Assembly (NCBI RefSeq): GCF_947496485.1
Contig: NZ_CANMCZ010000009.1
Coordinates: 1 to 56,508 of the forward strand
DNA from: an uncultured Winogradskyella sp.
GTDB lineage: Bacteria; Bacteroidota; Bacteroidia; Flavobacteriales; Flavobacteriaceae
DNA: 56,508 bases
Reading direction: 5' to 3'
Part shown: one piece after another, positions 6,789 to 14,216 of the stretch
Position numbering within the stretch: position 1 is the stretch's first letter
Layout of the letters: every line of letters starts with the position of its first letter
Program-made: the position numbers and the translations under genes
The notes under the pieces: generated by a model
Database searches by the model: none
What the model saw: only the letters and a program-made list of their open reading frames with translations
What the model was told of the DNA's origin: nothing

Positions 6789-7337
6789 TCATTCCTTTTT
6801 GTTCAGTTCAATTGGGTTCGGGCTTTCAGATAATCCGATTAACTTGTCATCATAAAAGTACATTTCTTGGATTTCTCCATTCCACCATTTCAACACAATA
6901 CTATCTCCTCTTTTTTCATTCATTCCCATTTCAATTATTTTCAGGGAATCCACAGGGTTTGGGTTTAATTCATAAATCCCATATGTGTTTGGGTTTTCGG
7001 AAATTCTTAATTGAATATTTCTGTTCTCAATTTTAAAATCATATCTAGTTTGCGAGTAAGGATTATTTTCCAAATAGGAATTCCAGAAAAATGAGAATAT
7101 CCAATAACAGACTATTGTGTTAACAAAGAATAAAATCGAAAGTCTTTTTTTGATGAAGAAAACAATAATTCCAATCAGAATATTCACTCCAAATATTTCA
7201 AGTCTGTGCGATTCAACTCCGACAGACATAAATGGGTCAGGTTTAATATTACTAACCCAATATTTCATAAGTAAAATATCGATTAGCAAAATCAGAATTC
7301 CAATTCCGACTAATAATTTCGTTTCTGATTTCGTCAT
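6789..7337 (-). CDS. Cassette multi-helix membrane protein, 182 aa
   Basis: The start is ATG 7337 (MTKSETKLLVGIG). A TTG two codons upstream is possible but unneeded. The first 100 residues hold three or four hydrophobic helices (LLVGIGILILLIDILL, GVNILIGIIVFFI, SILFFVNTIVCYWIFSFF). The C-terminal 80 residues are a soluble domain with short beta segments ending LIGLSESPNPIEL. No family is recognised. It is the cassette nearest the recombinase remnant, the position a newly inserted cassette would take. Its ends match over 9 of 10 bp. Confidence 0.55.
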   Translation of the reverse strand: MTKSETKLLVGIGILILLIDILLMKYWVSNIKPDPFMSVGVESHRLEIFGVNILIGIIVFFIKKRLSILFFVNTIVCYWIFSFFWNSYLENNPYSQTRYDFKIENRNIQLRISENPNTYGIYELNPNPVDSLKIIEMGMNEKRGDSIVLKWWNGEIQEMYFYDDKLIGLSESPNPIELNKKE

Positions 7338-7348
7338 TCTCAAATTAC

Positions 7349-7426
7349 TGGCAATGTTGCTGTGTATGGTTAGTTGCGTGTCTCAGCAACTAATTTAGCA
7401 AATAAATCACAGATAGAATATTCCGC
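7349..7426. repeat. attC-like half-site K fused to recombinase remnant
   Basis: The left box is TGGCAAT (7349-7355, one base off the expected TGGCAAC), followed by arm TGTGTATGGTTAGTTGCG and interior ctaatttagcaaataaatcacag as in sites B, D, F and J. The text then stops at about 7426 and passes straight into recombinase coding sequence. No right arm or right box is present. Confidence 0.65.
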
Positions 7427-7643
7427 AGTTGTATTGATTGGTATTACCGTAAAAAGGAGTAAGACGTTTTAATTTTTCTGTTTCAGGGCCTCTAAAGGAA
7501 AAATAGATATACTACCGTTTGTTTAAATTACCGTTTGCGGTATAGATTTTTGGTTTTGAAAAAAATCGTTTCTCTGACAAATCGTATGCACTATCGTATT
7601 CTCTTTTGTATGCAAAAGCAAGAATTTCTTTATATGTAAACAT
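7427..7643 (-). pseudogene. Tyrosine recombinase (integrase) N-terminal remnant
   Basis: Reading the minus strand from ATG 7643 gives MFTYKEILAFAYKREYD, then KPKIYTANGNLNKR, a TAG stop, and in the same frame YIYFSFRGPETEKLKR and LTPFYGNTNQYN. This matches the N-terminal arm-binding region of Bacteroidota tyrosine recombinases, in which the stop position is normally Trp (KRWYVYFSFRNPETGK-like). The stop is therefore a TGG to TAG change. The frame ends at about 7427, where attC-like sequence begins, so the catalytic core is gone. It lies between tRNA-Met and the cassette array, in the cassettes' orientation. Confidence 0.7.
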
Positions 7644-7676
7644 AAAAAAACGGTTTAGTGAAAATCTAAACCGTTT
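7644..7676 (-). terminator. Rho-independent terminator after tRNA-Met
   Basis: A perfect 11-bp stem (CTAAACCGTTT with AAACGGTTTAG, 7-nt loop) is followed on the minus strand by seven T. It ends tRNA-Met transcription just before the recombinase remnant's ATG. Confidence 0.8.
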
Positions 7677-7698
7677 GAAATCTGCATTTTATGTTTTG

Positions 7699-7772
7699 TA
7701 GCGAGAACGAGAATTGAACTCGTGACCTCCGGGTTATGAATCCGACGCTCTAACCGACTGAGCTACCTCGCC
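7699..7772 (-). tRNA. tRNA-Met (CAT)
   Basis: The minus strand folds as a cloverleaf: acceptor GGCGAGG with TCTCGCT, D arm GCTC/GAGC, anticodon loop TTCATAA with anticodon CAT, and T arm ACGAG-TTCAATT-CTCGT. The 31-39 pair is A-C. CCA is not encoded. The elongator Met type is most likely, though a CAT tRNA can also be the lysidine-modified tRNA-Ile. Its 3' side abuts the recombinase remnant, typical of a tRNA used as an integration target. Confidence 0.92.
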
Positions 7773-7902
7773 ATAATTGCGGCTGCAAATATAAAAACAA
7801 ATTCTACGACAACAAACATAACATTCTAAAAAAAATAAATTTAGTTTATAGTTTTGATTTGACCCATAATTGTATATATTGAGCATATAATATAATACAC
7901 TA

Positions 7903-8295
7903 ATGGACGATAAAGAAAAATATGAAATGGAGTTTGTTATTCAGGCTTCTCCCTCGCTAATATATACCTATATATCAACACCTTCAGGCTTATCAGAGTG
8001 GTTTGCAGATAACGTAAATTCTCGTGGTGAGTTATTTACATTTATATGGGATGGCTCAGAAGAACAAGCTAAACTTCTTAGTAAAAAAAGCGGTGAACGC
8101 GTAAAATTTAGATGGCTTGCAGATGATGAAGACGGAGCATCTTACTATTTCGAAATTCGTATTCAAGTTGATGAAATTACAAAAGATGTCTCTTTAATGG
8201 TTACCGACTTTGCTGAAGATGATGAAATTGAGGAAGGAAAAATGCTATGGACTAATCAAATTGCGAGCCTTAAACAAGTTTTAGGCTCAAGGTAA
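7903..8295 (+). CDS. START-like domain protein
   Basis: This 130-residue protein has the SRPBCC/START fold seen in AHSA1-like and START_2 (PF19569) families: an N-terminal strand MEFVIQASPSLIYTYIS, the TPSGLSEWFADNV segment, and a C-terminal helix MLWTNQIASLKQVLGS. It has no signal peptide. Members are short cytoplasmic proteins with a hydrophobic cavity, and no specific ligand is known. It begins the conserved chromosomal part to the right of the tRNA and ends before a strong terminator. Confidence 0.85.
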   Translation: MDDKEKYEMEFVIQASPSLIYTYISTPSGLSEWFADNVNSRGELFTFIWDGSEEQAKLLSKKSGERVKFRWLADDEDGASYYFEIRIQVDEITKDVSLMVTDFAEDDEIEEGKMLWTNQIASLKQVLGSR

Positions 8296-8316
8296 ACGGA
8301 ACTAACTTATCTATTA

Positions 8317-8324
8317 TATCTTTG
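8317..8324 (+). promoter_or_regulatory. Bacteroidota -7 element TATCTTTG
   Basis: It matches the TAnnTTTG consensus, 37 bp before the aminotransferase ATG. No good TTG -33 element is seen at the usual spacing. The hairpin at 8325-8353 would lie at the very start of the transcript. Confidence 0.4.
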
Positions 8325-8360
8325 TCTCGATTTATTTTAAAACTAAATCGAGATTTTTTT
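8325..8360 (+). terminator. Terminator of the START-like gene, abutting the next ATG
   Basis: TCTCGATTTA and TAAATCGAGA form a 10-bp stem with a 9-nt loop followed by seven T, and the T run touches the ATG at 8361. This shows the next gene cannot start further upstream. Confidence 0.8.
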
Positions 8361-9212
8361 ATGGTGAATTTTAATGGAACACTTCTGTCTGAAAGCGATT
8401 CTAGTCTTAGTACAGAGAACAGAGGTTATAAATATGGAGATGCACTTTTTGAAACATTAAAAGTGGTTAATGGTAAAATATTCTTTTGGGAAGACCATTA
8501 TTTTAGACTTATGGCTTCCATGCGTATTTTGCGTATGGAAATTCCTATGAACTTTACTATGGAATTTCTGGAAACAGAAATCTTAAAAACACTTGAAGCT
8601 AATGACTTATTGAAATCGTCGGCACGTGTACGTTTGAATATCGATAGAGGGGAAGGTGGTAAATATTTACCTTCAAATGATGCAAAAGTAAATTTTAATA
8701 TTACTGCTGAATCACATAATAATCCATTTTACACTATTGTTGATCAATTAAATTATAGAGTTGATTTATACAAAGATTATTTTATGGCTCCTGGATTATT
8801 ATCTGGATTAAAGTCTAATAATAAAGCAATTCAAGTCATAGGTAGTATCTACGCTAAAGAAAATGATTTAGATAACTGTTTAGTTTTAAATACAAACAAA
8901 AGTATTATAGAAGCTCTGAACGGCAACTTGTTTTTAGTTAAGGGTGATAAAATAAAAACACCTCCTCTAGAAGATGGTTGTTTAAAAGGTGTTATGAGAA
9001 AGCAAATTTTAGAATTATTAGCAAAAGATGTTAACTTGTTAGTAGAGGAAGAATCGATAAGTCCTTTTGAGTTACAGAAAGCTGATGAATTGTTTATTAC
9101 TAATGTGATAAAGGGAATTGTGCCAATAACAAATTATCGCAAAAAGACTTATAAATCTGATTTTGCTAAAATGGTAGTTTCGAAGCTAAATGCGAAGTTA
9201 CGATTAACTTAA
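8361..9212 (+). CDS. Class IV PLP-dependent aminotransferase (ADC lyase / BCAT type)
   Basis: This 283-residue protein starts at ATG 8361, chosen because the longer frame would run through a terminator hairpin. Features of the fold-type IV family are the N-terminal NRGYKYGDALFETLKV (residues 20-35), the PLP Schiff-base Lys in GLKSNNKAIQV (about K151), EALNGNLFLV, and PPLEDGCLKGVMRKQILE. The family includes 4-amino-4-deoxychorismate lyase (folate synthesis) and branched-chain or D-amino-acid aminotransferases. The length and the GLKSNNKA motif favour the lyase-like branch, but specificity is not settled by sequence alone. It overlaps the convergent yqgE by 4 bp. Confidence 0.85.
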   Translation: MVNFNGTLLSESDSSLSTENRGYKYGDALFETLKVVNGKIFFWEDHYFRLMASMRILRMEIPMNFTMEFLETEILKTLEANDLLKSSARVRLNIDRGEGGKYLPSNDAKVNFNITAESHNNPFYTIVDQLNYRVDLYKDYFMAPGLLSGLKSNNKAIQVIGSIYAKENDLDNCLVLNTNKSIIEALNGNLFLVKGDKIKTPPLEDGCLKGVMRKQILELLAKDVNLLVEEESISPFELQKADELFITNVIKGIVPITNYRKKTYKSDFAKMVVSKLNAKLRLT

Positions 9213-9763
9213 TTATAACTAGGATTCTCAGGTGCATTAGACCAAATACTATAGTCTCCACCTAATTCTATCATTTTTTCTCTCCAGAAAGTAGAGCAGC
9301 TTTTTGCTATGATATCGTTATCATGAATATTCTCAGAAACCAACCAGGTATTAGATTGTAGTTCAGTATCTAATTGTTGTTCGTCCCAGCCAGAGTAACC
9401 TAGAAAGAAACGAATATCATCTTTAGAGATTTTATTTTCATTGATTAAATCTAATACGACACTAAAATCTCCACCCCAAAAAATACCATTAGAGATTTCT
9501 ATACTATTTGGAATTAAATCTGGTGACTTATGGATAAAATAAAGATTGTCTTGTTCTACGGGTCCACCATTATAAACAGTAAAGTCAGACTCTGTTCCTT
9601 CAATGAGATCTTTGAGATTGTAATCTAAAGGTTTGTTTAAGATAAAACCGACCGATCCTAACGCATTGTGATCCGCTAAAAGAATCACTGCACGATTAAA
9701 TGATATATCACCGATTATGGATGGTTCAGCAATTAAGAGGTTACCTTTTTCGGGTTTGGTCAT
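9209..9763 (-). CDS. YqgE/AlgH family protein
   Basis: This 184-residue cytoplasmic protein has the DUF179 hallmarks: KGNLLIAEPSIIGDISFNRAVILL at the N-terminus, GSVGFILNKPL, YNGGPVEQDNLYFIH, and a C-terminal FLGYSGWDEQQLDTELQSNTW. The biochemical role of the family is unknown, and the AlgH name comes from alginate regulation in Pseudomonas. It is convergent with the aminotransferase and is followed upstream by the HU gene on the same strand. Confidence 0.92.
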   Translation of the reverse strand: MTKPEKGNLLIAEPSIIGDISFNRAVILLADHNALGSVGFILNKPLDYNLKDLIEGTESDFTVYNGGPVEQDNLYFIHKSPDLIPNSIEISNGIFWGGDFSVVLDLINENKISKDDIRFFLGYSGWDEQQLDTELQSNTWLVSENIHDNDIIAKSCSTFWREKMIELGGDYSIWSNAPENPSYN

Positions 9764-9847
9764 AGTTTTATCTCCTTAATGATAACTAAAACTAGAGTAT
9801 TTTTCCCAAAAAAACAACTTAAAGCCTTTAAAATTAGAGCAAAAAAA

Positions 9848-9868
9848 AGCCTGCTCATTGAGCAGGCT
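9848..9868 (-). terminator. Terminator of the HU gene
   Basis: AGCCTGCTCA and TGAGCAGGCT form a perfect stem followed on the minus strand by eight T. Confidence 0.85.
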
Positions 9869-9891
9869 CTGTATTTTAAACAAAAAATGTC

Positions 9892-10164
9892 TTAGTTTAC
9901 AGCACTACTTAAGTCAGAACCTGCCTTAAATTTTACTACATTTTTAGCTTTAATTTTTATAGTCTTACCAGTTTGAGGGTTTCTTCCGTCTCTTGCAGCT
10001 CTTCTAGAAACTGACCAAGAACCAAAACCAACTAAAGATACTCTGTTACCTTTTTGTAAAGATCCTTCGATGTCAACTAATAAAGAATCTAATGCTTTTT
10101 TTGCAGCTGCTTTTGTAATTCCAGCATTCTCTGCCATCCCATTGATTAAATCTGTTTTGTTCAT
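9892..10164 (-). CDS. hup: HU-family DNA-binding protein
   Basis: This 90-residue histone-like protein has a full-length HU/IHF fold: helices from MNKTDLINGMAENAGITK to LVDIEGSL, the GFGSWSV strand, and the DNA-binding arm RRAARDGRNPQTGKTIKI ending in KNVVKFKAGSDL. It binds and bends DNA as a dimer and compacts the nucleoid. The gene stands alone with its own promoter (10228-10257) and terminator. Confidence 0.95.
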   Translation of the reverse strand: MNKTDLINGMAENAGITKAAAKKALDSLLVDIEGSLQKGNRVSLVGFGSWSVSRRAARDGRNPQTGKTIKIKAKNVVKFKAGSDLSSAVN

Positions 10165-10227
10165 AAATTTTAATTTTAAATTGTTAAAAATTCGGTTTTT
10201 AAATAGTTGTTATTAAAAATCCGTACA

Positions 10228-10257
10228 CAAAATTATTAGGAATATTAAGCTACGCAA
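10228..10257 (-). promoter_or_regulatory. Promoter of the HU gene
   Basis: On the minus strand TTG (10257-10255) is followed after 19 bp by TAATTTTG (10235-10228). This fits the Bacteroidota TTG-N19-TAnnTTTG pattern, with about 60 bases of leader before the ATG. Confidence 0.65.
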
Positions 10258-10360
10258 GTAATAGCAAGGGAAAAACGACTATTTGTTGATAACTTATAGC
10301 ATTTGTTAATAAAGACGATGCATTTCATCGGATTTTTATAAAACCAATGATAATAAGGGT

Positions 10361-11320
10361 TTACAGCAGTTTTGCCGATTTTGAAAAATGAAACCCATTT
10401 AAGAGTGATTTTACATCCATTTTTCGCTTTCCAGGAAGTTGCATTTCTTTAATATTTATGTAACCTCCAGTGCAAGCAACTTTTAATTCATCTTTAGTTG
10501 ATATGAGTTGTCCATTATCAAAATTATGCTTTTCTTCAAGTTTTTCAACTCCATAAATTTTAATGCTTAATAGCTCGTCGTCTTCGTTGTCGAGATAACA
10601 CCAAGCGGTAGGAAAGGGGTTTAAACCTCTAATCATATTATATATGCTATCAATAGGTTGCGACCAATCAATTTTACAATTATCTCTATTAAGTTTATAA
10701 GCGGTTTTTAAATTTTCTGACTTTGGTTGTATTGTGGTAGAAACTTCTCGGGTTTCAATTTGCTGAACAGTTCTAATAACCAGCTCACTACCAATAAGCA
10801 TTAACTCATCATGAAGTTCGCCAACAGTAGTATCTTTTCCTATTTTGGTTTCCATTTTCGAAATTATTGCACCAGTATCTATTTTCTCATCAATGAAAAA
10901 GGTGGTAACACCAGTTTTTGTTTCACCATTAATGATTGCCCAATGAATTGGTGCAGCACCTCTATATTGAGGTAATAAGGATGCATGAAGGTTAAATGTT
11001 CCGTATTCTGGCATTTGCCAAACGACCTTTGGTAACATTCTAAAGGCAACAATGATTTGTAAATTAGCATTAAGTGCTTTTAGTTCTTCAATAAATGTTT
11101 CAGCTTTTAAATTTTTTGGCTGTAATATCTTTAAATCTTGCTCTAAAGCAAATTGTTTTACGGCTGAGGCTCTCAATTTCTGGCCACGACCAGCTGGTCG
11201 ATCTGGAGCAGTAATGACTCCAACAACATTATAATTGTGGTTTAAAAGTGCTTTTAATGTGGCTACTGCAAAATCTGGAGTACCCATAAAAACAATTCTT
11301 AAGTTGCGATTTGTTGTCAT
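10361..11320 (-). CDS. fmt: Methionyl-tRNA formyltransferase
   Basis: This 319-residue enzyme transfers the formyl group of 10-formyl-THF to initiator Met-tRNA. Seen: IVFMGTPDFAV at the N-terminus, the APDRPAGRGQKL loop that contacts tRNA, the folate-binding and catalytic segment FNLHASLLPQYRGAAPIHWAI, the IDTGAI motif, and the C-terminal RNA-binding domain with FPTAWCYL. It overlaps the upstream recQ-like gene by 4 bp (ATGA), so the two are translationally coupled. Confidence 0.95.
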   Translation of the reverse strand: MTTNRNLRIVFMGTPDFAVATLKALLNHNYNVVGVITAPDRPAGRGQKLRASAVKQFALEQDLKILQPKNLKAETFIEELKALNANLQIIVAFRMLPKVVWQMPEYGTFNLHASLLPQYRGAAPIHWAIINGETKTGVTTFFIDEKIDTGAIISKMETKIGKDTTVGELHDELMLIGSELVIRTVQQIETREVSTTIQPKSENLKTAYKLNRDNCKIDWSQPIDSIYNMIRGLNPFPTAWCYLDNEDDELLSIKIYGVEKLEEKHNFDNGQLISTKDELKVACTGGYINIKEMQLPGKRKMDVKSLLNGFHFSKSAKLL

Positions 11321-13212
11321 ATAATAGTGTAGGTATTTGCGTTTGTTATTTTAATCTTTTTTGTTTCCATCAATTCTGAAAGTGTCAGTAATAACTCGTG
11401 TTCAGAACATTTAATTGTATGTAATAGTTGTCGAGATGATAAAGCTTTGACTTTTAAAGTATTTAAAATATCATCAGAAAGACTCGCTTTTGAACTACTA
11501 TTAATTTCAGATGTTTTTAATTTACAAACTGAACATTTGCCACAGACTTTATTGCCTTTTTCACCAAAGTAAGCAAGTAACTGCTGACTCTTGCAAATCT
11601 TATCATTTTGAATATAAGTTAGTACAGATTCAATTTGCTGATGTTTTAGGGTATGTTGTTGCTCTATGGTTTTTGCTATTGGGTTTATGGTTATATCATC
11701 CTCACGAGGCTGCAGAAAGGTGATTTCAGAATCTGTATTTGCCATTTGCAGACTGATGACTCCATCCTTTTCTAAACGTTTTAACTGTTCAATGACCAGT
11801 TTTTCTGTAAGATTAGATTTCTGAATAATTAAACTAAGATTCACTTTAGTTTCATAATCAAAAATACCACCATAAGTTCTAAGAAGTACTTTAACTAAAA
11901 TATTGAGATCTAAATGAGTTTCTAAATATTGAAATAGTACAGTATTGGGTGTTATAAACTGAATTTTAGTTCTAAAGTTAAAATGCTGTGTTAAGGTGAT
12001 AATCGCATTTCTATCAAGTAATAATAATGCATTGTAAGTAATGCTAGCACTTAACTTATAGGCACTACAAAAAGACTTAAAATCGAATTGATGCAAACTA
12101 TTTTCTCCTTCCCCATATGAGATTTGAAAATAATTGCACAACTTATTATATACAGTTTTTACAAAGTCTACTGAAGGTAGTGTACTTAAAAATTGATTGC
12201 GAAGGTGATCTTCATCCACATGCTGTTTTAGAATAATAGCATATGCTAGTTCTCCATTACGACCAGCTCTGCCTGCTTCTTGATAATAACTTTCTAAACT
12301 TTCGGGTAAATTGAAATGAATTACGGTTTTTACATTAGCCTTATCAATTCCCATTCCAAAAGCGGTGGTAGCTACTATAATTTGTTTCTGGCCATTAGTC
12401 CATTGGTGTAAGCGTTCTTGCTTTTCTTTATTTGTTATACCTCCATGGTAAAAGGTAGAAGAGAATTTTTTCGCAATTAAGTAGTTATTTATATTGATTG
12501 TTGCTTTTCTATTTCTCACGTATATTATAGATGAACCTTGATGTGTATTCAATATATGTTCTAATTGAAATAATTTGTCATCTGTATGAATAACACTATA
12601 AGCAATATTTGGTCTTGCAAAGGATGCTTTATAAATTTTCGGACTTACAAAATCGAGATTTTCGATAATATCGTCTACGACATTGTGCTTGGCAGTAGCT
12701 GTTAAAGCAATACAATTTACGTGAGGATGTATCTGTCTCAAAATACTTATATTTTTGTAAGCTGGCCTAAAATCATTTCCCCATTGACTAATGCAGTGTG
12801 CCTCATCAACAGCAATTAAATTGACTGGCATTTGCTGAATACGCTCTTGTACTAAAGGCTGTTGTAAACGCTCAGGAGATAGGTATAGAAACTTATAGTT
12901 GCCGTAAATGCAATTATCTAATTGTGTATCTAAATCTTTATAAGATATACCAGAAGTTAATGCAATTGCTTTAATACCTTTCTGTTTAAGGGTGTTAACC
13001 TGATCTTTCATTAAAGCAATTAATGGAGAAACCACAATGCAAATACCATCTTGAATTAAAGCAGGGATTTGAAAACAAATCGATTTCCCTCCACCGGTTG
13101 GTAATAGTGCAAAAGTATCCTCATGGTTCAAAACCGAGGTGATAATCTCTTCTTGTAGAGGTCTAAAGGATGTATGATTCCAGTGACGTTCTAAAACTTC
13201 AATAGGATGCAT
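11317..13212 (-). CDS. recQ: RecQ-family ATP-dependent DNA helicase
   Basis: This 631-residue 3'-5' superfamily 2 helicase has Walker A TGGGKS (residues 39-44), a DEAH box (VDEAHCISQWG), and motif VI YYQEAGRAGRNG. An RQC zinc-binding set of four Cys follows (KICKSQQ, then VCGKCSVC) and a winged-helix region. A canonical C-terminal HRDC domain is not obvious in the last 80 residues. It acts in repair and recombination-fork processing. It sits between fmt (4-bp overlap) and an AAA-type ATPase gene (1-bp overlap) in one operon. Confidence 0.93.
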   Translation of the reverse strand: MHPIEVLERHWNHTSFRPLQEEIITSVLNHEDTFALLPTGGGKSICFQIPALIQDGICIVVSPLIALMKDQVNTLKQKGIKAIALTSGISYKDLDTQLDNCIYGNYKFLYLSPERLQQPLVQERIQQMPVNLIAVDEAHCISQWGNDFRPAYKNISILRQIHPHVNCIALTATAKHNVVDDIIENLDFVSPKIYKASFARPNIAYSVIHTDDKLFQLEHILNTHQGSSIIYVRNRKATININNYLIAKKFSSTFYHGGITNKEKQERLHQWTNGQKQIIVATTAFGMGIDKANVKTVIHFNLPESLESYYQEAGRAGRNGELAYAIILKQHVDEDHLRNQFLSTLPSVDFVKTVYNKLCNYFQISYGEGENSLHQFDFKSFCSAYKLSASITYNALLLLDRNAIITLTQHFNFRTKIQFITPNTVLFQYLETHLDLNILVKVLLRTYGGIFDYETKVNLSLIIQKSNLTEKLVIEQLKRLEKDGVISLQMANTDSEITFLQPREDDITINPIAKTIEQQHTLKHQQIESVLTYIQNDKICKSQQLLAYFGEKGNKVCGKCSVCKLKTSEINSSSKASLSDDILNTLKVKALSSRQLLHTIKCSEHELLLTLSELMETKKIKITNANTYTII

Positions 13213-13754
13213 TACTGCAAATTTAAGGAGTCTAGAACAAAATCTGTCCGAGTTTTTATACTTCCGAAGGGAACATCGATTAAATTATAGCCAAAACGCT
13301 TATAAGTATCTAATAAATGATGATGAATTTCTATGGCTTGTTCAAAGTTTTCGTAACGTTCACTATCACTTGTGAAAATTTCCTGCCAAGGAGATAAAAC
13401 GAAAATATTATCGTATGTGTAGGTTTCGCATGCTTTCACAAAATATTCAGGATAAGTGTCACCAACATAGTCCATGTATGCTAGTATATCTGGCAATCCT
13501 CTATCTAAGAAAACAACACTTTCTAATTCTTTTTCAGCATCAAAAAATTGCTGCTTTCTACCATCAAGAAGTTTTTCACTGAACAATAATGGCTCTGTTA
13601 AAAATAATTGTTCTATACCTTCTTTTCTAGCTTGCAGTGTTATTTGCCTAGAAATTTCATCATAGCAAAGAAAACCACCTTTTACAAGGTGATTGATGAT
13701 TGACGTTTTTCCGGTTCCTGGTCCACCAGTAATGACGATTTTCTTTGGATTCAA
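13212..13754 (-). CDS. AAA-type ATPase/kinase-like P-loop protein
   Basis: This 180-residue protein has a Walker A GGPGTGKTS at residues 9-17 and a Walker B-like VVFLDRGLPDILAYMD. The layout fits the AAA_28 group (PF13521), which includes NadR-like kinases and related small P-loop proteins. The substrate is not known. Its stop overlaps the recQ start by one base (TAATG), and it heads the operon with recQ and fmt. Confidence 0.8.
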   Translation of the reverse strand: MNPKKIVITGGPGTGKTSIINHLVKGGFLCYDEISRQITLQARKEGIEQLFLTEPLLFSEKLLDGRKQQFFDAEKELESVVFLDRGLPDILAYMDYVGDTYPEYFVKACETYTYDNIFVLSPWQEIFTSDSERYENFEQAIEIHHHLLDTYKRFGYNLIDVPFGSIKTRTDFVLDSLNLQ

Positions 13755-13806
13755 ATTGGCAATATTTTTGCTATAAAAATAAAAGATAAAAATGTAAAGT
13801 TAAACG

Positions 13807-13814
13807 TATCTTTG
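13807..13814 (+). promoter_or_regulatory. Bacteroidota -7 element TATCTTTG
   Basis: An exact TAnnTTTG match lies 19 bp before the DUF493 ATG in the divergent gap. No clear TTG -33 box is at the usual distance. Confidence 0.5.
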
Positions 13815-13832
13815 CAACTGAAAAATTTTACC

Positions 13833-14126
13833 ATGAATAGTTCTAAAAAAACAGACGAGTTTTACGAAAAACTAAAGTCACAATTATACGACACAGCGCT
13901 TTGGCCAGCAGAATATTTATATAAATTTATTGTACTTTCCAACGGTACAGGGATAAAGGATATTGAAGATCTTTTTAACGATTTAGGTGCAGTTATTACG
14001 ACTAATGAATCTAAAAAAGGAAAGTATACAAGTGTTTCTATAAACGTTAGGATGAAAAATCCTGAAGCTGTTATAGCTAAATACAAGGAGGTAGCCGAAA
14101 ATGTTGAAGGTGTAATTTCTCTGTAA
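13833..14126 (+). CDS. DUF493 (YbeD-like) family protein
   Basis: This 97-residue protein starts at ATG 13833. The upstream in-frame codons overlap the promoter, so the shorter start is preferred. The family pattern LWPAEYLYKFIVLSNG, GKYTSVSINVRM and a C-terminal VEGVISL is complete. DUF493 proteins have a ferredoxin-like (ACT-like) fold, and their role is only loosely linked to lipoic acid and allosteric regulation in E. coli. The gene is divergent from the ATPase-recQ-fmt operon and followed by the DUF4290 gene. Confidence 0.9.
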   Translation: MNSSKKTDEFYEKLKSQLYDTALWPAEYLYKFIVLSNGTGIKDIEDLFNDLGAVITTNESKKGKYTSVSINVRMKNPEAVIAKYKEVAENVEGVISL

Positions 14127-14216
14127 AATTTATTATACCCTTCGTATTTTTTTGTACTTTGCAACAAAACCTAAAGACTACAGGTTTTATTATTATTTAC
14201 TACACACTTTACAATT

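Larger units (their letters stand above)
70..7426 (-). mobile_element. Integron-like gene cassette array without intact integrase
   Basis: About ten units of 300-940 bp, almost all carrying one minus-strand gene, are separated by palindromic sites of about 130 bp. Each unit begins (plus strand) with GTT plus variable bases and ends with the reverse complement plus AAC. Examples are GTTGTACTGC (1478) with GCAGTACAAC (1881-1890), GTTGTGCAAC (5177) with GTTGCACAAC (6000-6009), and GTTGTGTTTA (6129) with TAAACACAAC (6647-6656). Cassette-specific complementary ends are the signature of attC cassettes. The sites keep only the invariant AAC/GTT of the textbook RYYYAAC/GTTRRRY boxes. On the plus strand the arms pair through G-T wobbles, which become A-C mismatches on the minus strand. 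This suggests the plus strand is the folding strand and the genes lie in the canonical orientation. The array runs off the left edge. Confidence 0.75.

Noticed and set aside
7117..7398. Plus-strand 93-codon frame across the last cassette
   Set aside because: It is antisense to the membrane-protein gene and crosses the recombination half-site.
70..7426. CRISPR-like array because of regularly spaced repeats
   Set aside because: Spacings are 300-940 bp and contain genes. The repeats are about 130 bp imperfect palindromes and there are no cas genes.
1..7643. Prophage or insertion sequence
   Set aside because: No capsid, tail, terminase or transposase gene is seen, and the terminal features fit attC-like sites better than IS ends.
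8322..8360. Longer start for the class IV aminotransferase
   Set aside because: The added codons lie in a terminator hairpin and its T run, and the family N-terminus begins at 8361.
14160..14216. Promoter box TACTTTG before the DUF4290 gene
   Set aside because: It has one spacer base fewer than TAnnTTTG and no -33 box, so it was not called.
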